DNA of 64,000 bases from Myripristis murdjan (taxonomy: Eukaryota > Chordata > Actinopteri > Holocentriformes > Holocentridae): contig NC_044001.1 of the NCBI RefSeq assembly GCF_902150065.1, positions 18,543,439 through 18,607,438 on the forward strand. Reading direction: 5' to 3'. Under the pieces are notes generated by a model. The model did no database searches, was not told where the DNA came from, and was given only the letters and a program-made list of their open reading frames with translations. The translations under genes and the position numbers were made by a program. Shown in pieces: positions 1 to 12,615 of the stretch (positions are counted from its first letter, which is position 1; every line of letters starts with the position of its first letter).

Positions 1-222
1 AATCCTGAGAGGCAGCGGATAATATTCCCCCTCTAAAGCCTTGTGACAAAGAATCAACAACACTGACCACTTCTGTGACAATTCAGGTAATTTTTCTCTG
101 TGACAAGATTAGTGGCAAATAAATGACTAGTCTTAATTAAAGTCAAGGGGGGTGATGAAAAGATGATTGTGGGCATCAGCAACCACAAAATTTACAAATA
201 TGATTTAACATCCAAGCAGTGG

Positions 223-280
<58 letters not shown>

Positions 281-1331
281 CTTGGACAACACAACTTGTT
301 GTGGAGTGATTTTCTTTTAGTTCCTATAGGGTGAAGTACCTTTTGATTGTACTCTAATTCTATATCATGCATTCTGACAGAGGTATCCAACAACAAATGC
401 TCAAGACAAGAGCTCAAGTGTTATGGTTGGGAGGCACTTGTGGTTTCCACCGGCACTCAGATGTGACCTTTTAGATGCACCCCTATCACTCTGATGATGG
501 AGAAATAGATCCTGCACCTTTTCAAGTCTGAAAAACCGGTGCTTCCTGAAACAGAAACCAATGCTTTCTCTGCCTTTGAAAAATTGGCTTTTGTTCCTGG
601 CAATTCTTATCAAAGCCTTGTATTCCTTTTATTTGTCTTTTTCTAGACTTAAAGTCATTACTCTGTTCAGATTAAAGAAGATGCTATAATTTTCTGTGGG
701 GTTAGCGAGATCAAAGAAAAAATTCTCCTTGAAGTTTGTAACTGGAACTGCTCATGGTGCAATGAACCTCAACCAGTCATTGTTCAAATGGAAGAGATGA
801 AATATGGGGAGTTCTTATAGAATGTCAAGGTAAACATTTTATGCACAAACACACACAGACACACAGACACACACACACACACACACACATCCGCTGTGTG
901 TGTGTGTGTGTATATATATATATACGCGAAAAATATGCCCTGCAACAATCAAAATGGTATAACATATAAATATCAAATTTAACTATGCCCCTATTTTTTT
1001 TTAACTCCTAGTTTTGTCAGTTTATGCTATTTTAAATTTTGATGGATTAAGATAAATAACTTGCAACAAAACTGCATGAATGTTGTCATTCATTAATAAC
1101 TAATTTACATTTACTTAAGTTATACCATTTTGCACCACTCCCATTTCAACCTGCATCTGTCAAAAACAAATTGTAATCCCTTATATTTTTTTAACTTCAC
1201 AACTAAATAAGATAGTTATGTATTTCAATTTAGCAAAAGCTATGTGTGGCCAAATCCTGCATCAAGAAGATATAATCTGAAAATAGACTCCCAATGTTGC
1301 TAATTTCTTTGTGTTTTAAGTGAAAGGATAT
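1..1331 (-). other. prox2: prox2 intron (left part of window)
   Basis: No coding exon is visible on either strand. It holds a (TA)n tract (about 227-280) and a (CA)n run facing a (TG)n run with a five-base gap, followed by a short (TA)n (847-925). No homeodomain-coding exon was found here, so the intron continues beyond position 1. Confidence 0.7.
1323..1331 (-). other. prox2: Candidate U12-type AT-AC 5' splice site of prox2
   Basis: On the minus strand the coding exon is followed directly by ATATCCTTT, a full match to the U12 AT-AC donor consensus. No plausible GT donor is seen near this point. The break falls three to four residues before the place where PROX1 continues with QEGLSPNHLKK. 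The matching acceptor is outside the window. Confidence 0.7.
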
Positions 1332-2885
1332 GTTGAGAGACATGTAGGGGTTTCGCTCAGCCATGTTCTGCAGTTCACCGCACTCCATCTTGACATGAGG
1401 CAGACACAGGTTGTCCACTGTCACGGGCCCCAGGGCGGCAGGACGAGGGTGGTGACCCAGGTGGCTGGATGTCACCTTGGACCTCATGGTGATGGTGTCC
1501 CAGGGCAAGTCCACTGAATCAGGGGAGGTCCTGTCCATGGATGGGGGCATGCAAGGGAGACCCCCAAAGTTGGTGTGGGGCCCATACTTGAGAAGGTGCT
1601 CCAGGATCTGGCTGTCATGGAGAGGCGTGCTGTAATTGAACTGAAATGGCGGTTGGTGTAAGGGATAGGGCCTCTTCACTGTTGGGGCGACTGAGCTCAG
1701 AGGAGTCATTGCTGGCTTGCGGACCACCAGTGAGAGAGCCTCTGTCTGGTCTTGCGGACTTTGGGCCTCAGTGCTTTCATAGTACTCCAGAGATCGGGCT
1801 TTGGCTGTGGTCTCTTCAGGGTGGGGTTGTTCCTGAGCAGAGCCTCCTTGCTGACTCTTCCTTTCCGCCCCCTGCATGTCTGGAGATGGGCACATGCGCT
1901 GAGGGGACAGGTCCAGCCCTGTGGACGACACCTTCTGGAACACCTTGTCCACACAGTCGTTCACAGCCCTGGAGAGCTCCTGCTTCAGGGCGTCCTGTAG
2001 ATTCTGGCTTTCTCTTTGGTGCACCAGGTACCCCTCTACTTTCATTCTGCCCTTAAGCTGTGCAGTCACCCTGCCATGCTTCCTCTCAAAATCCTCTTCA
2101 TTGCTCAAGTAGCATGACTCAGTGCCTTGACCCAAGTTGTCGTGCTCGACGGCGTCTGCAGTCTCATCGCTGTCTTCGAGTTCAGGATCTTCCTGATTGT
2201 AAACTTGCAGGAACTTTTCTTGGAGCTGCCGCAGGAGCCTTTGCATGCTGTGGAGCTGCTCTTTCAGCTTGTGGCACTCCTCGTCCTTGGTGTTGCAGTT
2301 ATCTCCGTTGCTGCTGCATCCAGCTCGTCTGTTTGCCGGGCCTCCAACACTGTGCTCCTGATGCTGAGGCAACCTCTGTTTGCGTTTGTTCTCCCTGTAA
2401 GCTTCTCTTGCCTCCCTGGTCTCTCTGCTCTCTCTGGCATCTGTCTCACACCTCTCACTGTCTCCATGTGGCCTGCTGTTGGGTGAGCCTGCCATGACCC
2501 TGATGATGTTCTCTACTCGGGCCCTCTTGGCCTGCAGGTGGTCGTTCAGGGGACGCTCACCGTCTGGGCTGGCTCCTGTAGAGAGGTGACAGCTCGGGGA
2601 GGCAGCTTCAGCCGTGCTGTCCTTTGAGGAGACGCTGCTTTGGTCTTCCTGTCCGGAGTCGGCAATGGTGGAGCTGGACAGGTAGAAATGGCTTTCATCT
2701 AGAGCCCTCTTGTTGTGAATGGTCTTGCGAAGGAGCTGAGAGATAATGGATCCATTGGAGTATGAGGCCAGTGACTCGTCGTACATGTTTCTGCGGAAAC
2801 AAGGTATCATGAGATCAGGCTTGTCATCCTCTATGCAGCCCTCGCTGGGGTTGTGCATGTTCTGGTCAGGGAGACTGAGGTTCAT
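1332..2885 (-). CDS. prox2: Prospero homeobox protein 2 (partial: large 5' coding exon, 518 residues)
   Basis: PROX proteins are atypical homeodomain transcription factors acting in the nucleus. This exon encodes the N-terminal regulatory part. It shows the family blocks GSIISQLLRKT (about residue 45), AKRARVENIIRVM (about 115), the basic YRENKRKQRLPQ stretch (about 165), DQTEALSLVVRK, and a C-terminal PHVKMECGELQ block, in the same order as in PROX1. The true start is the ATG at 2885 (MNLSLPDQ); the frame stays open slightly upstream but only through a GTG. The exon acceptor (TTTTCAG on the minus strand) places the exon edge at 2947, so 2886-2947 is 5' UTR. The exon ends at 1332, where an AT-AC type U12 donor begins (ATATCCTTT), in phase 0. 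The homeo-prospero domain exons lie beyond the left edge. PROX2 rather than PROX1 is chosen because DLST and RPS6KL1 follow, as in human 14q24.3. Confidence 0.9.
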
Positions 2886-4519
2886 GCTCAATGAAAGCAC
2901 CGTTTAAGGATTAGCACGGACACTTTGCAGGATGCCGGAGTAAGAATCTGAAAAGTAAGAAAAATCAGCAGAACATTAATTTCATACACAATCTAAGAGA
3001 GGCAAAATATAATCAAATTCATTTAAAAATGTGCAGCCCTCTGTCTTTATTCATCTGTTTGTGAATGACTGGTTTCATCATTAACTGTCTGCAATTATCA
3101 TTTTGAAAGTGATGTGCAGTGTCTCTTTATGCCTTGGGTAGAAAGAGAAAGTGCACTTAGTTGCAACAAGATAAAGAAAATCCAGTGGATATAACGGTCA
3201 CAAGTGGTGCTGTAATTTCATCTAGAAAACTTGAAATTTCCTTTGTGGTTTTATAATGATTACTTGAGCAAACAAATGTATTATTACATATTCATAATAT
3301 GGAAAATCAAAAGACTCCCCATCATTTCCAAGATTCAGAGATTCATATAAGAAATTTTCATGATCTTGAGGAACGTAGGAATGCATTCTTATGTAGCCTG
3401 TCCTTTCATCTTGGGTGTGTAATGATGGTTAACACGAAAGATAAAAAGAACAATTGTGGTACACCCATGAAAGGTAAATTTCAGCTTATGAAAGGCATAG
3501 CCCATGCACAAGAAACAGCACTATATATACATTATTAACAGGGGAAAATATTATGAAAACCTCTTCATCTTTATGGTTTCACCTTAATGAATAATCGGCA
3601 CGTTCAGTTTTAGTACACAATTATAGTAGCCGAACTTGCATTGTGAGAAGAACAGATTCTGAAATTATTTTTTGCCTGCTTTACAGCAAGCAAAACTTTA
3701 TATTCTACAATTAGGCAGTGGATTTTATTTCAATAATTCACATTGTGTATAGAGTTCTAGTTGTTTCCCTTTTAAAAGATGGAATAGAAACTTGCAATTT
3801 TGCAATAATTATTTTGAATATGTAAAATTACATTGGCTTGTTTTTTCCACAAAGGAAATTGTCTGTCAAATTTCCTATAATTTGTCTGTGTACAGGAAGA
3901 TTACACAGTTTCAATCTATTTGTCCTATTACTTCAATGAGTTAAAAAAAAAAAAATCCTGCAAGACAGCAACCTATAGGCCTAGGGCTAATTGTGTAGCA
4001 AAATAAATTAGTTCATGTCCACTCCCAAGACGGACACAAATATAGAGAATAAAGAAATAAATCTAAAATGACGCTCAAATTTATTTATGGAAATACACAA
4101 AGTGAATCAATACCCTATACTAATTTACCATGCAGCTAATCTGATAGTTTTACCCAGCAAATGAACTAAAGTCACAAGTAATCCACAGCAGCAAAGGAGA
4201 AAAGGAAAAAAAAATACTGGTTAAAATAAATAAATAAATAAAAATAATAATAATAATAAAAAATAAAAACATGAAACGATCTAAATATTTGAAAATGAAC
4301 ATCATACAGCAAGGCCTACAAACACACACACAAAAAAGCATGTGATGTTATTGTTTTTATCAGGCATCCAAAAAGCATTAGACAGCATAAAAGACAAACC
4401 TACCAACTCTGTCACTTGTGAAATATCAGTAAAGTGAGCAGCTGTGAGATGAGTCCACTGTGACACACTCCTGGCCGGGCAGTGTTTGAGAGCAGTAGAA
4501 GACAGTGCTGAGCTCTTAC

Positions 4520-4630
4520 CTGTTGCGCCGGGAGCTGCCGAGCTGCTGGCCTGCACACACACACACTGAGTTGCACGGTGAGTGCAGGGAAGTCGATGCA
4601 TCAAACGGAGCTGGGGCGTGGCCATCTAAA
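4520..4630 (-). other. prox2: Probable 5' non-coding first exon and promoter of prox2
   Basis: A clean donor (CAACAG followed by GTAAGAG on the minus strand) ends a candidate exon at 4520. It would splice to the acceptor at 2947 across a 1.57-kb intron. The upstream edge is a guess because no cap-site signal is clear. The short open frame over this exon (start at 4625) has no recognisable similarity. The intron between 2948 and 4519 is AT-rich and holds only simple repeats such as (ATAA)n near 4225-4260. Confidence 0.4.
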
Positions 4631-4639
4631 AGCTCTTAC

Positions 4640-5440
4640 GGGCAAATCTGTGTCTCTAACAGACCCACAAAATGTCAGTGGGAGCCAACTTCAGTGACTC
4701 TGCCACACCGCAGTCATCCCGGGACAGCAGTCGCACAAATAATTAGTGCAAAGTGGGCTTCAAAGTTGATGAGAGCTTGTGAAGCAATGGCCAAAAAGTA
4801 GGGTTTTTTTTTTTAGGGTAACGTGGAAAAATTCACCCCTAATTCTGTGGGTGGCCAATATTATGAAAGTTGCTGAACATGACCGCGTTGTATGTTTAAA
4901 GCTCTAATATTTTCTGTTTATTATTACGCTGTTCACATTCAATATTTTTGCTGTGGCTCGATTACAAAATGAGGATCAATTTGAGAAAAAAACAAAAACA
5001 AAAAAAAAAAAAAACAGTTTTTATTTGTTATGTTATGTTATGTTATGTTATGTTATGTTATGTTAATAAACTTAACACTATTTCTATTATGGCAATCACT
5101 GAAAGTAGTAGCCTGATTTTACTCTATTCTACTCTATTCTATTCTATTCTATTCTATTCTATTCTATTCTTCTCTACCGCAAGGCCAGTTGTGCTGATGT
5201 TGTTACCAGCAGACCTTTGGTGAAACCGTCTTTGTGGTGAGTCTCTGCCAGTGCAGATGACAGTCCAGAGAGAGGAGACGGAGCTACATGGTACAGTCCA
5301 AGTCGGTGACAGCAGCCTCCCCCCCTCCGGCCGGGGCACTTGGTTCCTCCCTCACAACTTCCTCGGCTCTTGCTCTTGATTAGCCACTCCGTGTGACCGG
5401 AGCTCTCCTCCCGCTGACTGGTCGCTGTCACACAGCCACC
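4640..5440. promoter_or_regulatory. prox2/dlst head-to-head intergenic region with pentanucleotide repeats
   Basis: About 0.8 kb separates the prox2 first-exon candidate from the dlst start codon. The left half is AT-rich and holds (TTATG)n at about 5028-5066 and (ATTCT)n at about 5121-5172. The right 250 bp is GC-richer and CpG-bearing, as expected for the promoter of a housekeeping gene. No TATA box is evident for dlst. Confidence 0.5.
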
Positions 5441-8400
5441 ATGTTATCTCATTCCCGGTGTCTCACCAGGAATTTCGGCCGTTCCCTCTCTGCCATCCGC
5501 CAGGTAGGCACCGAGCGCGCGGGGAAGCTCGTGTCTGACTGAAAGGGGCGCGTTGCCGTTGCTGCCACAGCGTCTGCCCGTGCTAACTGTTAGCATTAGC
5601 CAGCTAGCGTTAGCCGCTGCAGGCCACGGACAGGCCGTAACATTGTAGAGGAGCCAAGGACAGTATGACACTTCCCTCCCCAGATCTCTGCTGCACTCTC
5701 TATTAAAGTGGGAAACAGTGTCCTCCGTGGATTTTGGTCTCATGGTTTGACACGGATATCAAATGTGTTTGCGCAGCAGAATGCGCCGGGTCATGTTAAT
5801 AATACACCGTTAACATGAACTTGTCTCACGGTTTGTAGCTAACCAGAGCAGGCTAGCGGTGAATGTATGAGCACAGGTTAGCTAGCTAGCTTCCGAAGTG
5901 CAGCGCGTGATGCGCCTGTTAGCTGTCTTGTTGAGGTCATTTTGAAATGAAAGAGAGGGCAGTTCACACGGGTTAGATGAACCTACAGTAGCATGTGGGT
6001 TTCCATATGGATATCATGTGGAACATTGCATTTTGTTTATATTTGTAAATTTGCAAGGTGGTTATTCAGCCAGTAAAGAGAAGTTGATAGTAACGATATT
6101 TTCTCAAATTTGCATGAGAAAGCTGCACACATTTGTTAACGTTTACATAGATAATCCCTACATACCAACATAAAGTCCTTAATCCTTGTGCTGCCAAGGG
6201 TCTCCTTCAAAATAACGCAAGCTACCTGTCTGTCAGTACTCATTTTAGATGAGGTCAAAGGTCACTTACTCGATTTCAACCATGACCTTTGACCCAGGGC
6301 AGTGAATTCCCTCACACTTGTGCCCTTAACTCCATTGCCCATATTTGCCATCTGTTTTCCTGCTATTAAACTTTTCTGACAGTTATTTTCAGGCGTGCTA
6401 TTATTGCAAATGCCAGATGAGGTTTATGTGAACACCAGTGTCATATCAAGAGTGAATATTACGGATTTTGTGAAAAGGTTTTTGAAATTCTTGTTTCTTT
6501 TGACAGGGGAATAATTTGTTAGCTCGTCGGGCCACATCAGGTGCGTGTTGTTGCTGGTCAGCGATGAGGTCTTAAACATAAACATTTCTTTATTATTGCT
6601 TTGAATGATTCAGCTATAAGAGGTTACTCAAACCTCTCCCCTGTGCTGTTTCCCTCAGCTCTGTCAGCAAGCCATGCCATCACTCTCAACAGTGTGTAAG
6701 TACTACACCAAACAAACACAATACTGTTTGCAGAGATAAAGTCGTTTCACATCACCGATCCAGTGAATGAGTTGAGTTTGTTTAACATGCAACGCTTTCA
6801 GTCAGTCAACCAGCCAGGCTCATTACGCTGTCACGTTTACACTGCCACGTACCTGTCTTACATTTATCAGCCTTTGTAGTGGTTTGTTATATACGGCATG
6901 TAACACACTAAAATGGTGTCCAGGATATTAGGCTGACAGTGCCTTGCCACATGCAAGACAGCGTTACATTAATCACACTCGTTATTCTTAGTTTCTCGTT
7001 AGTCTTTTCAGTGTGTTTGGACAAGTAATTGGCCATATTTAAGAGTTCTTCTGAATGTCTCTGATTTGTACATTTTCAGTAAATGTGATCCCCGGTCCAG
7101 CGTCTTCCACATCCAGTACTTCAGGACATCTGCGCCCTACAGTATGTCTCACCCTGCTTGACTTTGTGTCTGAATTAATAGCCTGGGTTTGCAGCATCAC
7201 CACTGTGGATGATAAGGTTTTCTGTGGTCTCTTGTCTCCGTCCTGTAGGGGATGAACTTGTCACAGTCAAGACCCCTGCGTTTGCAGAATCTGTCACAGA
7301 GGGGGATGTGAGGTGGGAGAAAGGTACCTCTCTTTATGCTGTTTTCAAACAGATATTTGTTTTATTTGCAGCCACCAGCCAAATCACAAAATGTCCAATT
7401 AAGATTTTACACAAAGACGTCAAAGTTTTCTTTTCTTTTTTTTTCTCCTGTGATTAAACAATGTTCTCTTCTTACAGCTGTTGGAGACACTGTCGCAGAG
7501 GATGAGGTTGTGTGTGAAATTGAGACTGATAAGGTAATTTAATTCATATTTACTGTGCATGTTTAAGCAGATAGTTGCTGGGTATTACATGGGAAAGTGA
7601 AAGGCTTCCTGGCTTTTAATCAGTGTTACACCTTATCTCCAGAATTCAAATTTATTTGTACTGATTATCTGTAAGATGATTATAAAGGGAAAGGCATTTG
7701 TAAATCTTTCCATTTTCAACTGACTGTATATATATATATAAATTGTATTTTTAACTACAGCTATAAAAACCCTGACACATATTAAGATGTTAAAGTGTCC
7801 TAGCACTTTCCTGCATTGCCACTCAAGCTATGATTATTCCTGGTCATTAGACATCAGTGCAGGTTCCCTCTCCTGCCGCTGGGGTGATTGAGGAGCTTCT
7901 GGTCCCTGATGGAGGCAGAGTAGAGGGAGGAACTCCTCTCTTCAAGCTTCGGAAAGGAGGTCTGTAGAACCGGATTTGTACTGGAGAATAAATGTCATTT
8001 CAGGATAATTCTTGTTATTTTAAATTAGGGCCTCATTTTTCTAGTTTGGCAGTCATAATTGATTTTTTTTTTTTTTCTTAGAATTTCATCACTTTCCTCA
8101 TTGCGGTGCTTGATGTAGATTCAGATTGCTTTGAGTCGCTGCTTTCAAATTTGGCCACTAGGCAAACACTGTTCAACAGCTGCAGCCTAGGGTTGGGCGA
8201 CATCGCCAAAAAAAAATTCAATTTTAGGATTCAGACGTTTTTTTGCATCGGTTCAAAAACATTTGAATTAATCAATTTGTTGCCCAGCCCTGGCTGAACC
8301 GAAAAAGGTTTTATAACAGGTTGTTTAACGTAACTGACGTTTGCTTACACCCAGTTTCCTGAATCACATATACATTGCAGTATGAGAATCTAATTCATTA

Positions 8401-11400
8401 ATTTATTTATTGTGTTTATTTTTGCAAACTAGCTTGAGCTCATCTGCACAGGTACCCTGATGGTGCGTTCAAGTCATATTGAATGTTCTTTAATATCCAA
8501 ATTGTCAGCTATATTCACACTAATGCAACCTGCTTGTCTTTAATAAGCAGCACAACGTATCTGCTGTTTATGGTCATTTATGGTTGATTTTAAATTAATG
8601 AATGGAAAAGATTGTGGATTTGGACTTCGGTTGAATAAAAAATGTCAAGAATGCTTCTGAGCTGAAGCATCAAATACCTGCTCCTCTGCTTCTTCCAAAA
8701 TCACAAATGCAGCAGAAAATCAACAGCCAAAGAAGTAAACAAGTAAATATGTGAGCAATGCAAAAAAAAAAAAAAAAAAAAAAACAGTATCAAATGGGCC
8801 GTCGAAGGTGAAATGCTATAATTAGTTATATTTAAAGCTATTTAAAGATCAGTGTAACTGCGGTGTGAGTGGTTGTGATTGTTTTTAATTGATTTTTCAA
8901 CTGCTGGAAAGCGTTTGCCCTGTGGTGTGTATTGGGCAGCACCACTCCTGGATGTTAGATGTAGGTCTGTCATAGTGAAGTAAATTACAAAATGTAAATT
9001 ACAAAATTACATTTTGAGCACAATCATTTGTCACAATGACAAAAACTCAGAGACTAAGACTCGGGTTGAAAATAACTGGAAGTATGCGTTAATATTTTGG
9101 TTGGTATTTTCTCATCTGTTCACTTCTGTGCCCTCAGCCGGAGCCCCCAAAGCTGCAGAGGCTCCAAAAGCCGAGGCCCCTGCTGCTGCGGCCCCTCCAC
9201 CACCTTCTGCTGCCCCGCCTCCCCCTCCTCCTCCTCCTGCTCCCGCGGCTGTGGGCCCCATTCCCACTACCATGCCCCCTGTGCCACCTGTGCCAGCACA
9301 TGCTATGGACACCAAACCAGGTTAGTTGTCATCAGACAGACGGTCTGTGTCATGTGAGAAGTATTTCACTTGACCTCGGTGCTCTCTTCATCTAGCAAAC
9401 ATGATAAATCATTTTCCCCTCTTTCTGTAGACAGTGGTTTCATGATTCTGCTAAACTGACATTAACAGATACTAACATCTTCGCATCTTTGTCGTAGTTT
9501 CAGCCATCAAGCCCACTGCTGCTCCGGCTGCCCCAGTGGCTCAGGCAGAGGGAGGGGCTAAAGCGGCCAGGACAGAGAGCAGGGTGAGATACAAAAATCA
9601 CCTGAATACCTAAACTATGTTAAGGTGGATCTGATCATGGCTAGTATTATTTACTTGCTTAGCAGAAATAATAGCAACCAGATTTCACGATTTATTGTAT
9701 TGATGTTTGTTATCACCCTGTTTTTTTTTCCCTTGTAGGTAAAGATGAACCGCATGAGACTTAGAATCGCCCAGAGACTGAAGGAAGCCCAGAACACCTG
9801 CGCAATGTTGACCACTTTTAATGAGGTCGACATGAGGTAGGAAATTCAAAATTAGATGGCCTATATTATCAAGGCCTCCATTCTATTAGAGATGTAAAAT
9901 AGGAACTGCTACACTAAACCACACTGAAGTAAAAAAAAAAAATACATTAACAGAGATTACAGACAAATCTGACCAATGTAAATGAATATAGGTTAGGTGG
10001 AAACGTTAGAACATGAGGTATTTCTGAAGTGTTAAGAGTTGAGACAACACTTGCACAAATGGTTATAGATTGGAATCTGTCCAATAGGAAAAGCTTTTTG
10101 AAACCTGATAGCCTGTTAAACACTGGAATGTAAATATTTGGTTGTAATGCCATCTAAAACGAAGATAAGAATTGTTAAAACAGGTTTTATTAATTTACAA
10201 GGAAATGTTATTGTCTCTGCTTGCCCCCTGTGCTGAAGAGGACACTTTGAGGATTTCTTTTCCCCACAAATGTGTGGTGTCAGCTTTCGGCTATTCAGGG
10301 TTTTCTATGTATCCTAATTGAATTGACATTGACGGTCTGGAGGAAGACTTCCCAGGCTAGGGCTCATCTGGAGCCGAAGGAGCTAGTCAGAGCAGGAGGC
10401 TGGAGCATCTGCAGGGGCCCATAGAGACCTGCGCTCTGAGTGGAAGAGCTGCCTCAACCGATATGGGCTTTTATGACAGCCCAATAAGATTTACAGGCTC
10501 TAGAAAGTGAAGATTTTTATCGCTTCTTCTCTCCTTTCTCGGAGAGTGTGTGTCTTGGGAGGGGCTAATCACGTTAGCGGAGAAACCCTAGAGCTTCAAC
10601 AGGGTTAGAGACAGGAAAACAAACAATTAAAAAGAGAGATAGAAGAGAAAAATGAGCAATGGTGAAACGATTAGCAGGCCAGTGTCAATAGCATTAATTC
10701 GCTATGACCTGTAACAGCTTTATTTTATAGCTTTTAAAATTCATGTATTTTTCTTGAGAGTTGTATCGAAATGGTGACTTACATTTTTCAAAAAAAAAAA
10801 AAAAAAAAAAACATTTTTGGTATACCCTGCAACTTCTATTAACCCATCTGTTAAACTATTGATAACAAGAATCACAATTGTCACATTTTAGCAAATAAAT
10901 GACAGTTTTCAATAAACAAAGTTCTTAAATTGTTCATGTGTTTGTCATCCACACAGCAACAAGCCCATAACCATTAAAAACTTCCCCACTATGCTGAAAA
11001 TGCATTTCACAAACTGAGAATATAACTTATTAATCTATGGCTGGAGTGTAATGGTTACAAGTAGTGACCTGAGACATTTTTGTGTTTTAGATGCTGACGT
11101 GTGACAAATAACTTGAACATGAAATTTATATTTCAGTTTACGCCCTCTTTGTATGTACTTTGTTGTTTCTGTCAGATTCGCTAGTAAATTTAATCCAGAT
11201 TTCAGCTACGGTACATTTGCTTGACTGTTACAAAATGCTAAGAAAATGCCCCATGACTTTGCTTGTTCATATTTACTCACATTTAACTTTTATTACTTTT
11301 CCTATGTTTTATTCTGTCCACAGCAACATCTCAGAGATGAGGAAGTCTTACAAAGATGCCTTCCTGAAAAAGCACAACATCAAGTTGGGCTTCATGTCTG

Positions 11401-12615
11401 CATTTGTGAAGGCTGCAGCCTACGCACTGGTTGACCAACCTGCTGTCAATGCTGGTACAACAACTCTAATGACTGAGAAGCCTAAGTGTGTGATGCAAGT
11501 TAAAATATGACTGTATTTGGTATCAAGGTGCTGAAGGTGCGTGTGGAGAGGAGCAAGATTTAAGTTTCAGTATCTTACGCTGCCAAGCCTCAAAACCTCA
11601 CCAACTTATTTACTCCCCCGATACCACCCTGACCTACTTAGACAAACCACAATGAAGCAGCTTGATCTTTATTGCTTGGTTTTAAACATCTAAAATAAGT
11701 TTGTGGGTTTCACTTTCCACAGCTTCGTTCTTACATGAAATAGAAAATGGCACATGCTTCAAGGAAATCAGTCCTGGTGGTGAAATTTATGCAAAAATTT
11801 TAAACAGGACATATTTTTTTTATGTATGTAAAATGTTTCCCCTGCTCCTTCTGTTCCCAGTTATTGATGACACAACGAAAGAAATTGTGTACAGGGACTA
11901 TGTTGACATCAGTGTAGCTGTGGCCACACCAAAGGTAAGAAATCCAGATTATAACTGAGCGCTAATGTCTGTTATGGATCAGTACCTACATTGTATCACA
12001 AGACTTCTCTCTTAGGGTCTGGTGGTTCCTGTAATTCGAGGAGTAGAGGCAATGAACTTCGCTGACATTGAGAAAGCAATCAATATGTTGGGAGAAAAGG
12101 TAATATTTTATACTGTTTTAACCATTTTGTTGAATTCAGATAAGTAGCTCTCTCGTTGATGTTTTGATAGTAATTGTGAATGATTGTTTGCAGGCCCGTA
12201 AGAACGAGCTGGCTGTTGAGGACATGGACGGAGGAACCTTTACCATCAGCAATGGTGGAGTGTTTGGGTCCATGTTTGGCACACCTATAATCAACCCCCC
12301 ACAGTCTGCTATTTTGGGCATGCATGGCATCTTTGATAGGCCTGTTGCTGTAGGGGGCAAGGTTTGTATTATGTTTGTATTATTTTAAACGTGAAATTAA
12401 GACATGATATTTAGAAAGAGAATGCTCAAATGTGGAGACAGTGGATTAGAAACCAGTCTCAACCACCTCCTGTTGTCCAGGTGGAGATCCGTCCCATGAT
12501 GTACGTTGCCCTGACGTACGATCATCGCCTGATCGACGGGAGAGAGGCTGTCACTTTCCTGCGCAAGATCAAGTCAGTAGTGGAAGACCCCAGAGTGCTG
12601 CTCCTGGACATGTGA
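5441..12615 (+). CDS. dlst: Dihydrolipoyl succinyltransferase, E2 of 2-oxoglutarate dehydrogenase (complete, 464 aa)
   Basis: Mitochondrial E2 core enzyme that moves the succinyl group from lipoyl-lysine to CoA in the TCA cycle. Coding exons: 5441-5503, 6507-6540, 6659-6695, 7080-7141, 7249-7323, 7478-7533, 7851-7959, 9138-9320, 9498-9583, 9739-9836, 11324-11454, 11861-11934, 12016-12099, 12194-12361, 12481-12615; the lengths sum to 1395 nt and all phases agree. Residues 1 to about 70 are a basic mitochondrial presequence. The lipoyl domain follows ([11 protein letters not shown] to about 145), with lipoyl-lysine K109 in EIETDKTSV, its codon being the last of exon 6. Exon 8 encodes a Pro/Ala linker (runs of P, A and K). 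The catalytic domain starts at about 220 ([15 protein letters not shown]) and ends with the active-site motif YDHRLIDG (H435, D439). As in other animals there is no peripheral subunit-binding domain. The length is close to human (453). Confidence 0.97.
8183..8297. mobile_element. Short MITE with terminal inverted repeats in dlst intron 7
   Basis: The left end CAGCCTAGGGTTGGGCGACA is mirrored at the right end; the reverse complement of 8278-8297 begins CAGCCAGGGCTGGGCAACA. The roughly 115-bp interior is AT-rich and has no coding capacity. Such AGGGCTGGGC-ended elements are common non-autonomous DNA transposons in fish. I could not see a clean target-site duplication, so the superfamily is left open. 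Confidence 0.65.
10200..10620. other. GC-richer unexplained segment in dlst intron 10
   Basis: The 1.5-kb intron between exons 10 and 11 is AT-rich except for this roughly 0.4-kb stretch of higher GC and complexity. It has no open frame with similarity, no splice-bounded exon that fits dlst, and no clear terminal repeats. It could be an old repeat fragment or a conserved non-coding element; the sequence alone does not decide. Confidence 0.35.

Noticed and set aside
1646-2497. Several plus-strand open frames opposite prox2
   Set aside because: They are antisense shadows of the long prox2 coding exon, mutually overlapping in different frames, with no similarity or splice logic of their own.
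3299-3538. 79-codon open frame on the plus strand
   Set aside because: It lies in the AT-rich prox2 5' UTR intron and shows no recognisable domain, promoter or splice context.
9097-9357. Cys/Ser-rich and Gly-rich open frames over dlst exon 8
   Set aside because: They are out-of-frame readings of the Pro/Ala linker of DLST; the linker frame is fixed by the phases of the neighbouring exons.
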